Translations under genes and position numbers: made by a program
Notes under the pieces: model-generated
Seen by the model: the letters and a program-made list of their open reading frames with translations, nothing else
Databases searched by the model: none
What the model was told of the DNA's origin: nothing
DNA from: Halorubrum alkaliphilum
Lineage (GTDB): Archaea > Halobacteriota > Halobacteria > Halobacteriales > Haloferacaceae
NCBI RefSeq assembly: GCF_017873815.1
Contig: NZ_JAGGKQ010000008.1
Location: forward strand, 1-64,000
Length of the DNA stretch: 64,000 nucleotides
Reading direction: 5' to 3'
Shown here: positions 23,660 to 33,013 of the stretch, piece after piece
How the letters are laid out: every line of letters starts with the position of its first letter
How positions within the stretch are numbered: position 1 is the stretch's first letter

Positions 23660-24892
23660 TCAGTACGAGGGCGACGTGAACCCGTCGTACTCGCCGATCG
23701 GCCGGACGCCGATCCCGTGAAAGTCGCTGTCAGGGTTGTCGGAGTCCGGCTGGACCATGTCCACGCGCTCGCGCGAGTCGATGTCGAACACGGCGTATCC
23801 CGGGTTGAATCCGGTCGCCGCATGCGGGTCGCCGGAGAGCGGGTTCGGTCCGCGAGTGGTGACGAACATGTACTCGCCGTCAGGCGACGCCCACATGATG
23901 TCCGGCGCGTCCGACTCGGTGGGATCGTCGGACTGTTCGGGGCCGAACGCGTCGATCTCGTCGATGACCTCGTCGGTCTCGGGGTCGATGACCAGCCCGT
24001 CGTTCGTCTCGCGGTTGAGTACCCACAGCTCCTCCCCGTCCGGAGTGAACCAGAAGCCGTGCGCGTCGACGCCGCGCGTCGACTCGACGGTCGTGACTTC
24101 GTCCTCGGCCGTGTCGTACACGTAGAAGTCGCCCACTCCCGCAGCGGCGTCGGGATCCTCGTCGGGGTCCGCGTCCGGATCGGAGGGAAGCCCCGCGGTG
24201 AGGTAGAACTTCTCCTCGGTCGGGTGTGAGACGGTCCCACAGTTCGTCGGGATATCGTCGCCGGAGTACGCGCGGTCGACCGAGAAGTCGTCATGGTCGA
24301 CGATCACGAGCGCGGCGTCGTGGTAGCTCGGTCCCATCGTGTGGAGCGAGCGGCCGTCCTGCGCGTACTGGTGACAGATCGGCGAGCCGTCCTCGATGCC
24401 CGCGTCGACGATCGTGTCGTTCTCGCGGACGTCGATCGAGTCGACCTGCTCGAACTCCTCGTTCTCGAGGTCCACGTCCACGCGGACGATCTCCTCCTCG
24501 CCGATGGCGTCGACGTGGATGTACTCGTCGTCCGGCGAGAAGCCGGCGAAGTGCGAGCCCGCGCCGGTTTCGAGGTTCGCGACCAGTTCGCGGTCCTCGG
24601 TCCGATAGACGAGGGTCCGCGCGCCCGCCGTACAGGCGACCGCGGCGTACTCGTAGTCCGACGAGTAGTCCACCATGTGCGGGACCTCGCCGCCCTCCGC
24701 GCCGGTGTCGATCTCGTCGACCTCGTCGAATCCACCGTCGCCGTCCGGTTCGTGGATGTATATCGTGTTCGTCCCCTGGTCCGCGCCCCAGATCTCGTAG
24801 CCGTCCACGTCGTCGTCGGCACATCCGGCCAGTCCGGCCAGACTCGCGCCCGCAGCACCCGCGAGGAACGTCCGTCGAGTCGTTTGGTCCAT
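23660..24892 (-). CDS. Tat-exported lipoprotein with YncE-like beta-propeller
   Basis: A 410-residue protein. The N-terminus has a twin-arginine motif (TRRTFLAG) and lipobox LAGC with Cys24 as the lipidation site. The mature part has seven-bladed propeller-like repeats, for example HFAGFSPDDEYIHVDAIG, HTMGPSYHDAALVIVDHD, AHGFWFTPDGEELWVLNRE and IMWASPDGEYMFVTTRG. It is probably anchored outside the membrane. The substrate is unknown; such propellers often accompany metal or redox proteins, but no such neighbour is visible. Transcribed divergently from the cohesin-like gene. Confidence 0.85.
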   Translation of the reverse strand: MDQTTRRTFLAGAAGASLAGLAGCADDDVDGYEIWGADQGTNTIYIHEPDGDGGFDEVDEIDTGAEGGEVPHMVDYSSDYEYAAVACTAGARTLVYRTEDRELVANLETGAGSHFAGFSPDDEYIHVDAIGEEEIVRVDVDLENEEFEQVDSIDVRENDTIVDAGIEDGSPICHQYAQDGRSLHTMGPSYHDAALVIVDHDDFSVDRAYSGDDIPTNCGTVSHPTEEKFYLTAGLPSDPDADPDEDPDAAAGVGDFYVYDTAEDEVTTVESTRGVDAHGFWFTPDGEELWVLNRETNDGLVIDPETDEVIDEIDAFGPEQSDDPTESDAPDIMWASPDGEYMFVTTRGPNPLSGDPHAATGFNPGYAVFDIDSRERVDMVQPDSDNPDSDFHGIGVRPIGEYDGFTSPSY

Positions 24893-25170
24893 AGTGTATC
24901 GTCATCCGGGCCCGGAAAGTAAACACTGTCGATACTCACAACGGGATCGTACGGTAGAGGCGCTACAGTCGCTGTTATCGGCAGAATTCCCGCGTCATAG
25001 GTGGGCGCATATATTGCTTCAAACGAGGACACCACACTACATCCGATCGGGCCGATATCAGTCCGTAGAGACGGGCCCGTCGCCCGATCACGTCCACCGA
25101 CTACGTCACGAGTCACGGTAGCGGCCGTACCCACGGACAGCCTCTTTTCGAGCCGCTTCGTAGGCACGAT

Positions 25171-25926
25171 ATGACCGTTCCGGACCACGAGGCTCGATCG
25201 CGACGAGAGCGTTCTCGTGTGACGGTCGGGATCAGCGTACTCGTCCTGATTTGCGGGGTGCTCGCGGTCGGGCTGGTGGCCCCGGTCGGACCCGCCGCCG
25301 CCGGCGACAACCCCGGACTGCTCGGCTTCGATCCGGCCGAGACGGAGGTCGACCGCGGTGACACCGTCGAGGTGAACGTCTGGTTCCGCGCGATGGCCGG
25401 CTACAGCGACGACGGGGTCGCGTCCTACGAGTACGCGGTCGCCTACGACCCCGAACTCCTGACTGCCGTCGACGTCGAACCCGGCCCGTGGCTCGAACGC
25501 GGCGAGGAGACGACCGTGAGCCACGAGACGGACATCGACGAGGCGGCCGGTCTCGTGACCGTCGCGGCCGAGCGGGACCCGCCGGCGGGCGGCGTGGGCG
25601 ACACTGCTGAGGACCGGACGCCGACGGCGACGATCACCTTCGAAGTCGCCCCGGACGCGCCCGCAACCGAGACGGTGGTGGGATTCGAGTCGGCGGACGC
25701 ACAGCTGCTTCAGTACCCGTTGCCGGTGTTAACTGATCGTGAGGCCGTCGTCGAGATCGGCAGCACCGAGAGCGGGGGAACCGAGGCGGATGGCGTGACG
25801 CCCGACGCAGAGGACGGGGCGACCGGGGGCGACGACCCGAGCGCGACCACGGTGGCCGCGATCATCGGTCTCGGTCTCGTCGCCGTTGGAACCCTCGCGA
25901 TCGGAGCGGTCCGGCGGCTCCGTTGA
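25171..25926 (+). CDS. Secreted cohesin-like domain protein with C-terminal membrane anchor
   Basis: A 251-residue protein. Residues 17-43 are a hydrophobic signal or anchor segment. Residues about 48-190 look like a type-I cohesin/dockerin-binding beta-sandwich (VDRGDTVEVNVWFRAM, YAVAYDPELLTAVDVEPGP, TATITFEVAPDAPA). Then comes a Gly/Thr/Asp-rich linker, a membrane helix at about 228-247 and basic VRRLR. This is a surface-anchored topology. No partner dockerin is seen in the window. Confidence 0.75.
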   Translation: MTVPDHEARSRRERSRVTVGISVLVLICGVLAVGLVAPVGPAAAGDNPGLLGFDPAETEVDRGDTVEVNVWFRAMAGYSDDGVASYEYAVAYDPELLTAVDVEPGPWLERGEETTVSHETDIDEAAGLVTVAAERDPPAGGVGDTAEDRTPTATITFEVAPDAPATETVVGFESADAQLLQYPLPVLTDREAVVEIGSTESGGTEADGVTPDAEDGATGGDDPSATTVAAIIGLGLVAVGTLAIGAVRRLR

Positions 25927-25978
25927 GCCGACGTGGATGCCGCGCCCTACCTTCCGAACCGGGTCTCGCGCCGGACCG

Positions 25979-27484
25979 CTATCCGCTCTTCTCGCGCAGC
26001 GTTCCGCCTCCTAACCCCTCCCACGCGACCCGGTAGCCGAGTCGGGAGAGCGCGGCGCTCGCGTCCGCTATCCCGTGGTCATCGAGAACCGACTCGGCCT
26101 CCTCGAGAGCCGCGCCGGGGGCGAGCGCCTCGTCGACCGCGTCCAGCACCGCGGGTCGAACGAGGGTTCGCCCCACGAGCTCGTGCTCGGGGAACCGCTT
26201 GTCCTCGATCGCGTCGACGCCGACCCCGAACGCTGACGCGACCGCTGTGAGATCGACGACGTCCTCGTCGGGGGCCAGCTCATCCGGGAGTGCCGCGGCC
26301 GCGTCGGCGACGAACTCCGACTCGTATTCGCGTAACACGTCAACTACGTCCTTCACCCGGACGTGTCCCGAGTAGGTGACGACCCGGTGGTCGCGCGCGG
26401 CGATCTCCTCGCCGACGCCGAGGCTCTCGTCGACCGCGACGAGCAGTTCGACATCCTCCACGTCCGCGAGCTGGGCGAGCTTCTTTTCGACGTACTCGGG
26501 GGTCCAAAAGCCCATCACCTCGAAGTAGAGCCGGAAGTCGGCGTGCTCGTAGTCGAACGCGAAGTCCGGGATCATCACCCGCGTCCCCGTCTCCAGTGGC
26601 TCCGGCTCGCGAATTAGCGACCAGTCGAGGTCGAGCCCGCGGAACCGCCCCGCGAACTCTGCCTCGACCCCGCTGTCGAAGGCGGGTTCGGCGACCGGGT
26701 CGACGCCTGGGACCGTCACGTCGCCCGCGGAGAGCGTCATCGTCCGCTCGGTACCGCGGTCGTCGATGGTCGCCTCCAGTCGCCACTCCGTCGTTCCCGC
26801 GACCGTCCGGAGGAGCCGGGCGAACGCGGTCCCGTACCGCCTCGTCCGGCGAAAGAGGGTGTCCGGTCCGGTGACGAGCAGCTCCCGTCCGCTCTCGGTT
26901 CGTCGGAGCTCGTACATCAGGCCAAGTCGTTTGACCGCGCTCACGAGCGCCTTGGGGTCGACCGAGCGGATCCGGATCTCGGTGGCGTCGAACAGCGCGG
27001 TCTGTGCTAACGAGAGGTCGTACTGTTCGAGCAGCGAGTCGGGATCCCAGCGCACGTCGGCGTCGACGAGCACCTGCCGCGTGTCGCGGTCGGCGTACAG
27101 GTCCCCGTCGACGACGCCGGGGTCGACGCCGAGCCGATCCGCGGCTCGGTCGATCGCCAGTTCGCGCTCCTCGTCGCTCGCGACTCCGACCGATTCGGCC
27201 GCCTCGAAGGTGGCCCGGCGGACCCGCGGCGGCGGGACCGTCGCCCGCGTCTCGAACTCGCACTCGCGTTCGACGAGGGCTGCCAGCCCCCGAACGAGCT
27301 TGAAGTCGTCGGAATCGGCCTCCAGCGACTCCAGCGCGTCCGTCAGCTCCGCCCGCGTGTCGCCGACGGCCGCGTGAAACGTCCCGAGCACGCGAGCGGC
27401 GAGCGGTCGATGCTCGCGACCGACGAACTCCGGCCGGTAGCCGCCGCCCGCCCGGGAGACCCGGAGGAGGTCCTTCCGTAACAC
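25979..27484 (-). CDS. DUF790 family nuclease (Bax1-like)
   Basis: A 501-residue protein starting at GTG with LRKDLLRVSRAGGGYRPEFVG, the DUF790 opening. A nuclease region near 330-400 has PDFAFDYEHADFRLYFEVMGFWTPEYVEKKL, with the Asp, Glu and Lys layout of a PD-(D/E)XK-type site. Archaeal Bax1 proteins are nucleases that work with the XPB helicase in DNA repair. Here no XPB is adjacent; the upstream gene on the same strand is a Dna2-like helicase-nuclease. The GTG is set by a TATA box 23-30 bp upstream. Confidence 0.87.
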   Translation of the reverse strand: MLRKDLLRVSRAGGGYRPEFVGREHRPLAARVLGTFHAAVGDTRAELTDALESLEADSDDFKLVRGLAALVERECEFETRATVPPPRVRRATFEAAESVGVASDEERELAIDRAADRLGVDPGVVDGDLYADRDTRQVLVDADVRWDPDSLLEQYDLSLAQTALFDATEIRIRSVDPKALVSAVKRLGLMYELRRTESGRELLVTGPDTLFRRTRRYGTAFARLLRTVAGTTEWRLEATIDDRGTERTMTLSAGDVTVPGVDPVAEPAFDSGVEAEFAGRFRGLDLDWSLIREPEPLETGTRVMIPDFAFDYEHADFRLYFEVMGFWTPEYVEKKLAQLADVEDVELLVAVDESLGVGEEIAARDHRVVTYSGHVRVKDVVDVLREYESEFVADAAAALPDELAPDEDVVDLTAVASAFGVGVDAIEDKRFPEHELVGRTLVRPAVLDAVDEALAPGAALEEAESVLDDHGIADASAALSRLGYRVAWEGLGGGTLREKSG

Positions 27485-27506
27485 GCTCCGACGTTGACGA
27501 CGGGGA

Positions 27507-27514
27507 TATATAAG
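27507..27514 (-). promoter_or_regulatory. TATA box of the DUF790/Bax1-like gene
   Basis: CTTATATA on the minus strand, 23-30 bp upstream of the GTG at 27484, predicts a leaderless mRNA and a promoter separate from the upstream helicase gene. Confidence 0.6.
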
Positions 27515-27638
27515 CGATCGAGACCGGCGCGACGGAGGCAAGCGCGATGGACGGTCGCCGCCGAGGCTGAAAGGCATGAGGCTGTGGTTGCGGTGCGGGC
27601 GGGTGGGGGTTTGGACCTGTCGGCGGAGCGATCACGCA

Positions 27639-30326
27639 CTATCGTCGTGCCCAGTCCAGCATTCGGGTATAAAAGGGATCGGAGGAGAGCGCGTCGGCGT
27701 CGCCGACGAGCGTTAACTGGTTCTTCGCGCGGGTCAGCGCGACGTTCACGCGGCGGTGGTCCTCGAAGATGGGCCCCGCCAGCGTGCCGGTCGCGACGAA
27801 CGAGACGACGATCACCGCCTTCGAGGAGCCTTGGAACCGGTCGACCGTGTCGACGGTGACTGCCGTTCGCCGGCTTATCTCCGCGACCTGCGCGCGGAAC
27901 GGGGCGATGACGCCGATGTCGTCTGGGTCGACGCCGGCCGCGAGATAGGCGTCGACGACCTCGGCGACCCGCTCGGCCTCCCGGACGTTGCGGTTGCCGT
28001 CGCGGTCGCCGTCGGGATCGACGACGGAGACCCCGCCGCGAAGTTCGGCGGGGAGGTCCTCCGGATCGACGCCGAGGTCGGCGAGCGTTCGCCCCGCGAC
28101 TTCGGGCGTTGCCGGCCGCAACGCGCCGTCGTAGAACTCCGTGGAGGCGAACGCCTGGATCCGCTGGCTCATCCGGTACTGTCGGTCGAGCATGACGCTC
28201 GCGTCCGGATACGCCTCGACGAGCCGCTCGAAGAGGGAGGTTTGAAGGTCGTTCTCCGCACGGACGACCGGCGGAAGCTGCTCGTGGTCGCCGACGAGGA
28301 CGAAGCGGTCGGCGAGCGTGATCGCGGCGTGGGTGCTCGGCTCCGTGAGCTGTGAGGCCTCGTCGACGACGGCAACGTCGAACTCGCACTCGCGGAGCAC
28401 CCGGGAGCCGCAGGCGGCGGTGGTGGCGGCGATCACCGGCGCGTTCCGCAGCTCGGCCGCCTTCCGGTTGGGGTCGCCGCGCTGGACCAGCCGCACGTCC
28501 TGCATGTCGTCGCGGACGCCCGTCTCGCTGCCGACCCGGAGCACGTCCGTAAACCCCTGATCGCGGAGCGCTTCGAGCGCGTTGTCGACGGCGCGGTTGG
28601 TGAACGCCGACAGCAACACCCGGTTCCCGTCGGCGACGAGCGCGCGGATCGTCCGGGCGATGGTGTAGGTCTTCCCGGTTCCCGGCGGGCCGTGGATCAG
28701 CGCGCAGTCCTCGGCGGTCACCGCCAGATTCACGGCCTCGTTCTGGGCCGCGTTGTTGTCGATGTACGTCCCGTGGTCATCACGAAACCGCGGCGGCTCG
28801 ACCTCGTCGTCATCACCGCCGAAGATCACGTCCTTTCGACGCTCGTCACCCTTTAAAACGGCGTCGTGGAGGGCGGTGAGCATCCGGTCGACGGAGATCT
28901 CGGAGGGATACACGTCGAGTCGGTGGAGATCGACCGGCTCGTCCGTCTCGACGACGACCTCGTCGCCCAACTCGCGGATCCGGCCCAGCTCTCCGTGTCC
29001 GGAGACGGGGTCGCCGTCGCTCGCGAGCGCCACGTCGCCCTCGCGGAGCTTCGAGACGGCGTCGTCGGTTCTGCGAGCCCGGAGCTCCCAGCGGTTCTCC
29101 GCGATCTCCGTCCGCGAGACCGGCTCCAGATCGATCAGCGCGCGGTCGTCGGCGGCACGCTCCGCGGGCGTCTGCTCCCACAGCTTCCGGTACTCCGCGT
29201 GGGTCTCGCGGCGCTCCTCCTCGATCGCGGTGTAAAAACGGTCGAAGTAGTCGCGCTCCGCCTCGGGGACCGGGGTGCCGACCTGCCCCGCCTTCGACTC
29301 TTGGTTCAGTCGCCCGGAGACGACCATACAGGTGTCCTGCTCGAAACAGTAGCTACAGTTCGCGTCCGCCTCGTAGCCGGTGGGAACGGTCGGGCGCTCG
29401 CCGCGCTCGTTGAGCCCGCGCCACTCCATCGCGGCGAGTTCGTTGCGCGTGCGGACGACGAACTTCAGGAGGCCGTTCCCGACCGGGAACTCCTTGGCCG
29501 GCGCGAGGTCGCCGCTCTCCTCGTTGCGGTCGAGCGCCGTGTTCTTGGTGTATAAGAGGGTCCCGATGTCCGGGTCGACGCCGCGCTCCTCCAACATCAG
29601 GGCGTAACAGGCCGCCTGTATCTTGTCCTGAAACCGGGGCTCCCGGTTCGTGTTCTTGCCGGTTTTGAGTTCGACGGGGGTGCCGCGGCGGAGCGCGTCC
29701 GCGCGCCCTTTTAAGCCGAACGTCGGCGAGATCAGGGTGAACTCCGACCGCCACGTGTCCCCGTCGGTCAGCGTCCCCTGTGCGAGCCACCCCTCGATGG
29801 CGGCCGCATTCCGCCGCACCTCGTCGGCGACCTCCTCGGCCTCGTACCCCAGCAGGCCGAGTTCGAGGCCGGCCTCCGCCACGCGGTCCGAGACGGACGC
29901 CTCGAGATCCATCCCGCGCAACAGATCGCCAAACACCTCGTGGACGATGTTCCCCTTGACGACCGGGTAGTTCAGCGGGATCCCCGAGAGCTTATTTAAG
30001 TAGTACATCCGCGGACACTGGACCCACGAGCGGATCCCCGTCACGTCGACGAGGAAGTCGGGTTCGAGGACGACCCACGAGTCGCCGGTGGTCGCGTAGC
30101 CCGTCTCGCCGTCATACTCGTCCGCCTCCGCGTCCGTCACCAACAGCTCCATGCCCGGTTCGGCGTGCTCGGCGGTCTCAGCCCAGTCGCCCCACAGCGT
30201 CACGTCGACCGGATCGCCTGCGCCGCGCTCCGGCCGGATCCGGAGCTCGCGGAGCTCCCGGTCACCGTACGACGTCGACACCGTCCGCGCCTCCCCGACG
30301 GAGAGGATCGGCCCCCGAACGTTCAC
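27639..30326 (-). CDS. Dna2-like nuclease-helicase (Cas4-type nuclease plus SF1 helicase)
   Basis: An 895-residue protein starting at GTG. Residues 1-95 look like an OB-fold. A RecB/Cas4-like nuclease follows, with His129, Asp210, Glu219 and Lys221 (VELKTGK) and four cysteines at 104, 324, 327 and 333, which probably hold a 4Fe-4S cluster. The SF1B helicase (about 525-895) has Walker A GPPGTGKT (546-553), DEASQL (655-660), DRQYRMS, DTVDRFQGSSK and NVALTRAKNQL. Dna2-type enzymes process Okazaki flaps and resect DNA ends. This is a chromosomal gene, not a CRISPR component. Confidence 0.92.
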   Translation of the reverse strand: MNVRGPILSVGEARTVSTSYGDRELRELRIRPERGAGDPVDVTLWGDWAETAEHAEPGMELLVTDAEADEYDGETGYATTGDSWVVLEPDFLVDVTGIRSWVQCPRMYYLNKLSGIPLNYPVVKGNIVHEVFGDLLRGMDLEASVSDRVAEAGLELGLLGYEAEEVADEVRRNAAAIEGWLAQGTLTDGDTWRSEFTLISPTFGLKGRADALRRGTPVELKTGKNTNREPRFQDKIQAACYALMLEERGVDPDIGTLLYTKNTALDRNEESGDLAPAKEFPVGNGLLKFVVRTRNELAAMEWRGLNERGERPTVPTGYEADANCSYCFEQDTCMVVSGRLNQESKAGQVGTPVPEAERDYFDRFYTAIEEERRETHAEYRKLWEQTPAERAADDRALIDLEPVSRTEIAENRWELRARRTDDAVSKLREGDVALASDGDPVSGHGELGRIRELGDEVVVETDEPVDLHRLDVYPSEISVDRMLTALHDAVLKGDERRKDVIFGGDDDEVEPPRFRDDHGTYIDNNAAQNEAVNLAVTAEDCALIHGPPGTGKTYTIARTIRALVADGNRVLLSAFTNRAVDNALEALRDQGFTDVLRVGSETGVRDDMQDVRLVQRGDPNRKAAELRNAPVIAATTAACGSRVLRECEFDVAVVDEASQLTEPSTHAAITLADRFVLVGDHEQLPPVVRAENDLQTSLFERLVEAYPDASVMLDRQYRMSQRIQAFASTEFYDGALRPATPEVAGRTLADLGVDPEDLPAELRGGVSVVDPDGDRDGNRNVREAERVAEVVDAYLAAGVDPDDIGVIAPFRAQVAEISRRTAVTVDTVDRFQGSSKAVIVVSFVATGTLAGPIFEDHRRVNVALTRAKNQLTLVGDADALSSDPFYTRMLDWARR

Positions 30327-30460
30327 GCCCGTTGTCCTCGCCGGCCGCGAAAAACGCTGTCGGTGCGGTGAGAGATGAGAGGAGCAGGCCGTGTCTATCC
30401 AGAGCGCTCCCGGCCGACCGAACTCGTAGTCTCCTTATATACGGAGCCGTCAGTACAGGT

Positions 30461-30832
30461 ATGAGCGATTCGCTGTACGACCGGTACGGGCGACGGGTCA
30501 TCGGCGGCATCATCCTCGCGCTGGCGACGCTGTCGATCGTGAGCGGCTACTTCAGGATCGGACAGGAGGGGCTTGCTGCGGTCGGCGAGGTCGCCGTCAG
30601 CCTCTACATCGCCGGTGTCGTCCTCTGGGGACTGCTCGATGAGGGGTTCGACACGTTCCGGTTCAGGGTTGCGCTGTATGTCGGGATGGTGCTGTGGGGT
30701 GTCTCCGACTTCGTCGCTGGCACCGATTCGATGGTCTCGCTCGTCGTTCTGGTCATCGGATCGGTGCTCCTGACCCGGGCGGTGTACCGCTACGTTCAGA
30801 CGCAGCGAAAGCCGGTGTACGAGCGACGGTAG
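30461..30832 (+). CDS. Small membrane protein, unknown function
   Basis: A 123-residue protein with about four hydrophobic helices (near 12-32, 42-60, 66-82, 88-108) and a basic C-terminus. I do not recognise the family. CTTATATAC at 30433-30441 lies 20-28 bp before the ATG and predicts a leaderless mRNA, which supports this start over an upstream in-frame one. Followed by another small membrane protein gene. Confidence 0.65.
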   Translation: MSDSLYDRYGRRVIGGIILALATLSIVSGYFRIGQEGLAAVGEVAVSLYIAGVVLWGLLDEGFDTFRFRVALYVGMVLWGVSDFVAGTDSMVSLVVLVIGSVLLTRAVYRYVQTQRKPVYERR

Positions 30833-30909
30833 CCGAGGGTTCTCGGGTCCTCTCCGTGTGATCCGTTCCGGGGAAACGGTTTTGTCGTCTCCCGCGAGTC
30901 GTCGAGGAC

Positions 30910-31290
30910 GTGAAGGGATCCGAAACCGACCGGCTACTCCGGACCGATGCGGTCGGTTCGTGGGGGCTCCGCTACTGGACGGGGCTCGGCTGCTCGGTTG
31001 GCATCGTCGCCGTGAACCTCGTCGTCTGGGCGGAGACCGGGATGCCGCAGTTCCTCGCGATCGCCGGGAGCTTCCTGTTCGGTATCGGCCTGTTCCTCAC
31101 TCGCTTTTGGAACCCCGTGTTGTACCTCGTCGGTATCGCGCACGTGCTTGCGCTGGGCGTCGTCTGGGTGCTCGGCGGCCAAGACTTTCTCCGGTTAGGT
31201 GCCGTGAACGGCGTATTGGGGCTCACCCTTGCGGCGGTCGCCCTGTCGCTGTTCGTCGAGGAGAACCGTGCGGGAGTCGACACGGACTGA
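30910..31290 (+). CDS. Small membrane protein, unknown function
   Basis: A 126-residue protein starting at GTG, with four predicted membrane helices after a hydrophilic N-terminus (WGLRYWTGLG onward) and the FLFGIGLFLTRFWNPVLYLVG segment. No recognised motif or partner. Same direction as the gene before it, with a 77-bp gap. Confidence 0.6.
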   Translation: MKGSETDRLLRTDAVGSWGLRYWTGLGCSVGIVAVNLVVWAETGMPQFLAIAGSFLFGIGLFLTRFWNPVLYLVGIAHVLALGVVWVLGGQDFLRLGAVNGVLGLTLAAVALSLFVEENRAGVDTD

Positions 31291-31356
31291 GGATCCCCGG
31301 CTGGACGGCCGCGACCGACACGCTCATCCGGCCTCACTCCCGAGTTGTCGGCGACG

Positions 31357-31908
31357 ATGCGCGTCCGAAACTGGCGAGAGATCCTTGCGGACGTGGCGAG
31401 CGATTCGACCGATCCCGACGGCTGGCGGGCCGTCGCCGGGTCCCGCCGCGACGGACTCGGCGAGGACCTCTACTTCGGCCACCCGAGCGTCGGCGTCTAC
31501 CAGCTGAAGACGTACGCGAAGAACCCCCGTGAGCTTCGCGGCGTCGGCACGCGGGTCGCCCGGAAGGTTGACGACGAGCTCGATCCGCTGCTTCCCGACG
31601 ACGACTCCCCCGGTCGGTTCGCGGTGCGGAGCCCGCCCGAGGACGAGGCGGAGGCGAAAACGATGGCGACTCGGCTGGAGGAGACGCTGAAGGTCCACGC
31701 GGAGGCCCCGACGGACCCGGACCACCTGTTCGAGGACGTGATGGAAGCGGTTGACTCGCCCGCGTTCGGCCCGATGGATTACGAGTTCGACGGACGCCCC
31801 GACGATCTCGACGAGTTGAGCGACACCTTCGAGGAGGCCGAACGGCTGCTCTCCAGCGAGCTCGACGACCTGATCGAGGACGACGACGTCGGTCGCGGGT
31901 TCCAGTAG
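31357..31908 (+). CDS. Conserved haloarchaeal soluble protein, unknown function
   Basis: A 183-residue acidic protein beginning MRVRNWREILADV, with GEDLYFGHPSVGVYQLKTYAKNP in the first half and an acidic helical C-terminus. I do not recognise the family. The start was placed at the second in-frame ATG because the first adds only four residues. It converges on menC with 19 bp between the stops. Confidence 0.65.
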   Translation: MRVRNWREILADVASDSTDPDGWRAVAGSRRDGLGEDLYFGHPSVGVYQLKTYAKNPRELRGVGTRVARKVDDELDPLLPDDDSPGRFAVRSPPEDEAEAKTMATRLEETLKVHAEAPTDPDHLFEDVMEAVDSPAFGPMDYEFDGRPDDLDELSDTFEEAERLLSSELDDLIEDDDVGRGFQ

Positions 31909-31927
31909 CCACCGATTCTCGTCGCGT

Positions 31928-33013
31928 TCACAGCAAGTCTTCGAACGCGTCGCCGGCGAGCCCCGGCCCCTCCGGAACCGCGATCCGTCCGTCCGAGACC
32001 GGACACGGGTCCGGCGCGAGGTCCGCCGCGAGCAACTCGCCGGTGGCGAGCCCACAGGCCGCGACGTTCGGAACCGCGCCGGCGACGTGGACGGCCGCGG
32101 TCCGCGCGACGACCGCATCGATCGTCGTCGTGATCACTGGTTCGACGTCCGCCTCGCGAGCCCGCCTCGCGGCGTCGACTGCCCGGTCCGGGCCGCCGAG
32201 GGCCATCGGCTTGAGAACCACGACGTCCGCGGCGTCGGCCGCGAGGACCGACTCGATGGAGTGGTCCGCAAGCGACTCGTCGAGCGCGATGGGAACCGAG
32301 GTCTCCGCTCGAAGCCGGGCCGTCTCGGCAACGCTCTCCGCCGGAAGCGGCTGCTCGACGTACGCGAGGTCGAGACCCTCCAGCCCGTCCAGCGCCCGTC
32401 GGGCGGTCTCCAGATCCCACGCGCCGTTGGCGTCGGCGCGCAACTCGACGGTCGGACCGACCGCCTCGCGGACCGCACGGAGCCGCGAGACGTCGGCGTC
32501 GACCGGGCGCGCGCCGACTTTGGCTTTTATACAGCCGTACCCGTCGTCGACGGCCCGCTCCGCCGCCGCGACCGTTTCCGATCTCGACCCGTCCCCGATC
32601 GTCGCGTTCACCGGGACGGATGTCGACGGTAACGGTTCGGCTGCCCCCGAGAAGCCGGCTCGTTCGGCGAGACGCGCGGCGAGCGGCCGTCCGGACTCCC
32701 GAGCCGCCGCGTCGGCGACCGCGACCGCGACGCCGTGTCGGGCGGCGGGCGTCTCGTGTGGGTCGATATCGCTGGGGGCGGGAGACCCGTCGCCGTCGAG
32801 GACTGCCTCACACGCCGACAACGACTCTGTCCAGCCGGGCAACGGGGTCGCCTCGCCGACGCCGGTGGCGGAGCCGCGGTGGTTGTCGTTGCCGCCATCA
32901 TCGCCGTTGCTACTCCCGCCGACGCCGACCAGAATCCCCTCGCGCTCGGCGATCTCTCCGTGGGCGGTCCGGAGCGGGCTCGACAGGTCGACCGAGAAAG
33001 GACGGACCCGCAT
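31928..33013 (-). CDS. menC: o-Succinylbenzoate synthase
   Basis: A 361-residue enolase-superfamily enzyme. Motifs are KAKVG (first Lys of the catalytic pair), RADANGAWDLETA (metal Asp), YVEQPL (metal Glu), ALDESLAD (metal Asp) and VVLKPMALGG (second Lys). A low-complexity Gly/Asn/Asp insertion lies at about 32-47. MenC dehydrates SHCHC to o-succinylbenzoate in menaquinone synthesis. Its start overlaps the menA stop by one base, so the two form an operon, and the pairing with menA favours MenC over other racemase-type members. Confidence 0.88.
   Translation of the reverse strand: MRVRPFSVDLSSPLRTAHGEIAEREGILVGVGGSSNGDDGGNDNHRGSATGVGEATPLPGWTESLSACEAVLDGDGSPAPSDIDPHETPAARHGVAVAVADAAARESGRPLAARLAERAGFSGAAEPLPSTSVPVNATIGDGSRSETVAAAERAVDDGYGCIKAKVGARPVDADVSRLRAVREAVGPTVELRADANGAWDLETARRALDGLEGLDLAYVEQPLPAESVAETARLRAETSVPIALDESLADHSIESVLAADAADVVVLKPMALGGPDRAVDAARRAREADVEPVITTTIDAVVARTAAVHVAGAVPNVAACGLATGELLAADLAPDPCPVSDGRIAVPEGPGLAGDAFEDLL

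Noticed and set aside
27639-30326. CRISPR-associated Cas4 protein
   Set aside because: The Cas4-like nuclease domain is fused to an SF1 helicase with an OB-fold, which is the Dna2-like layout; no other cas genes are present.
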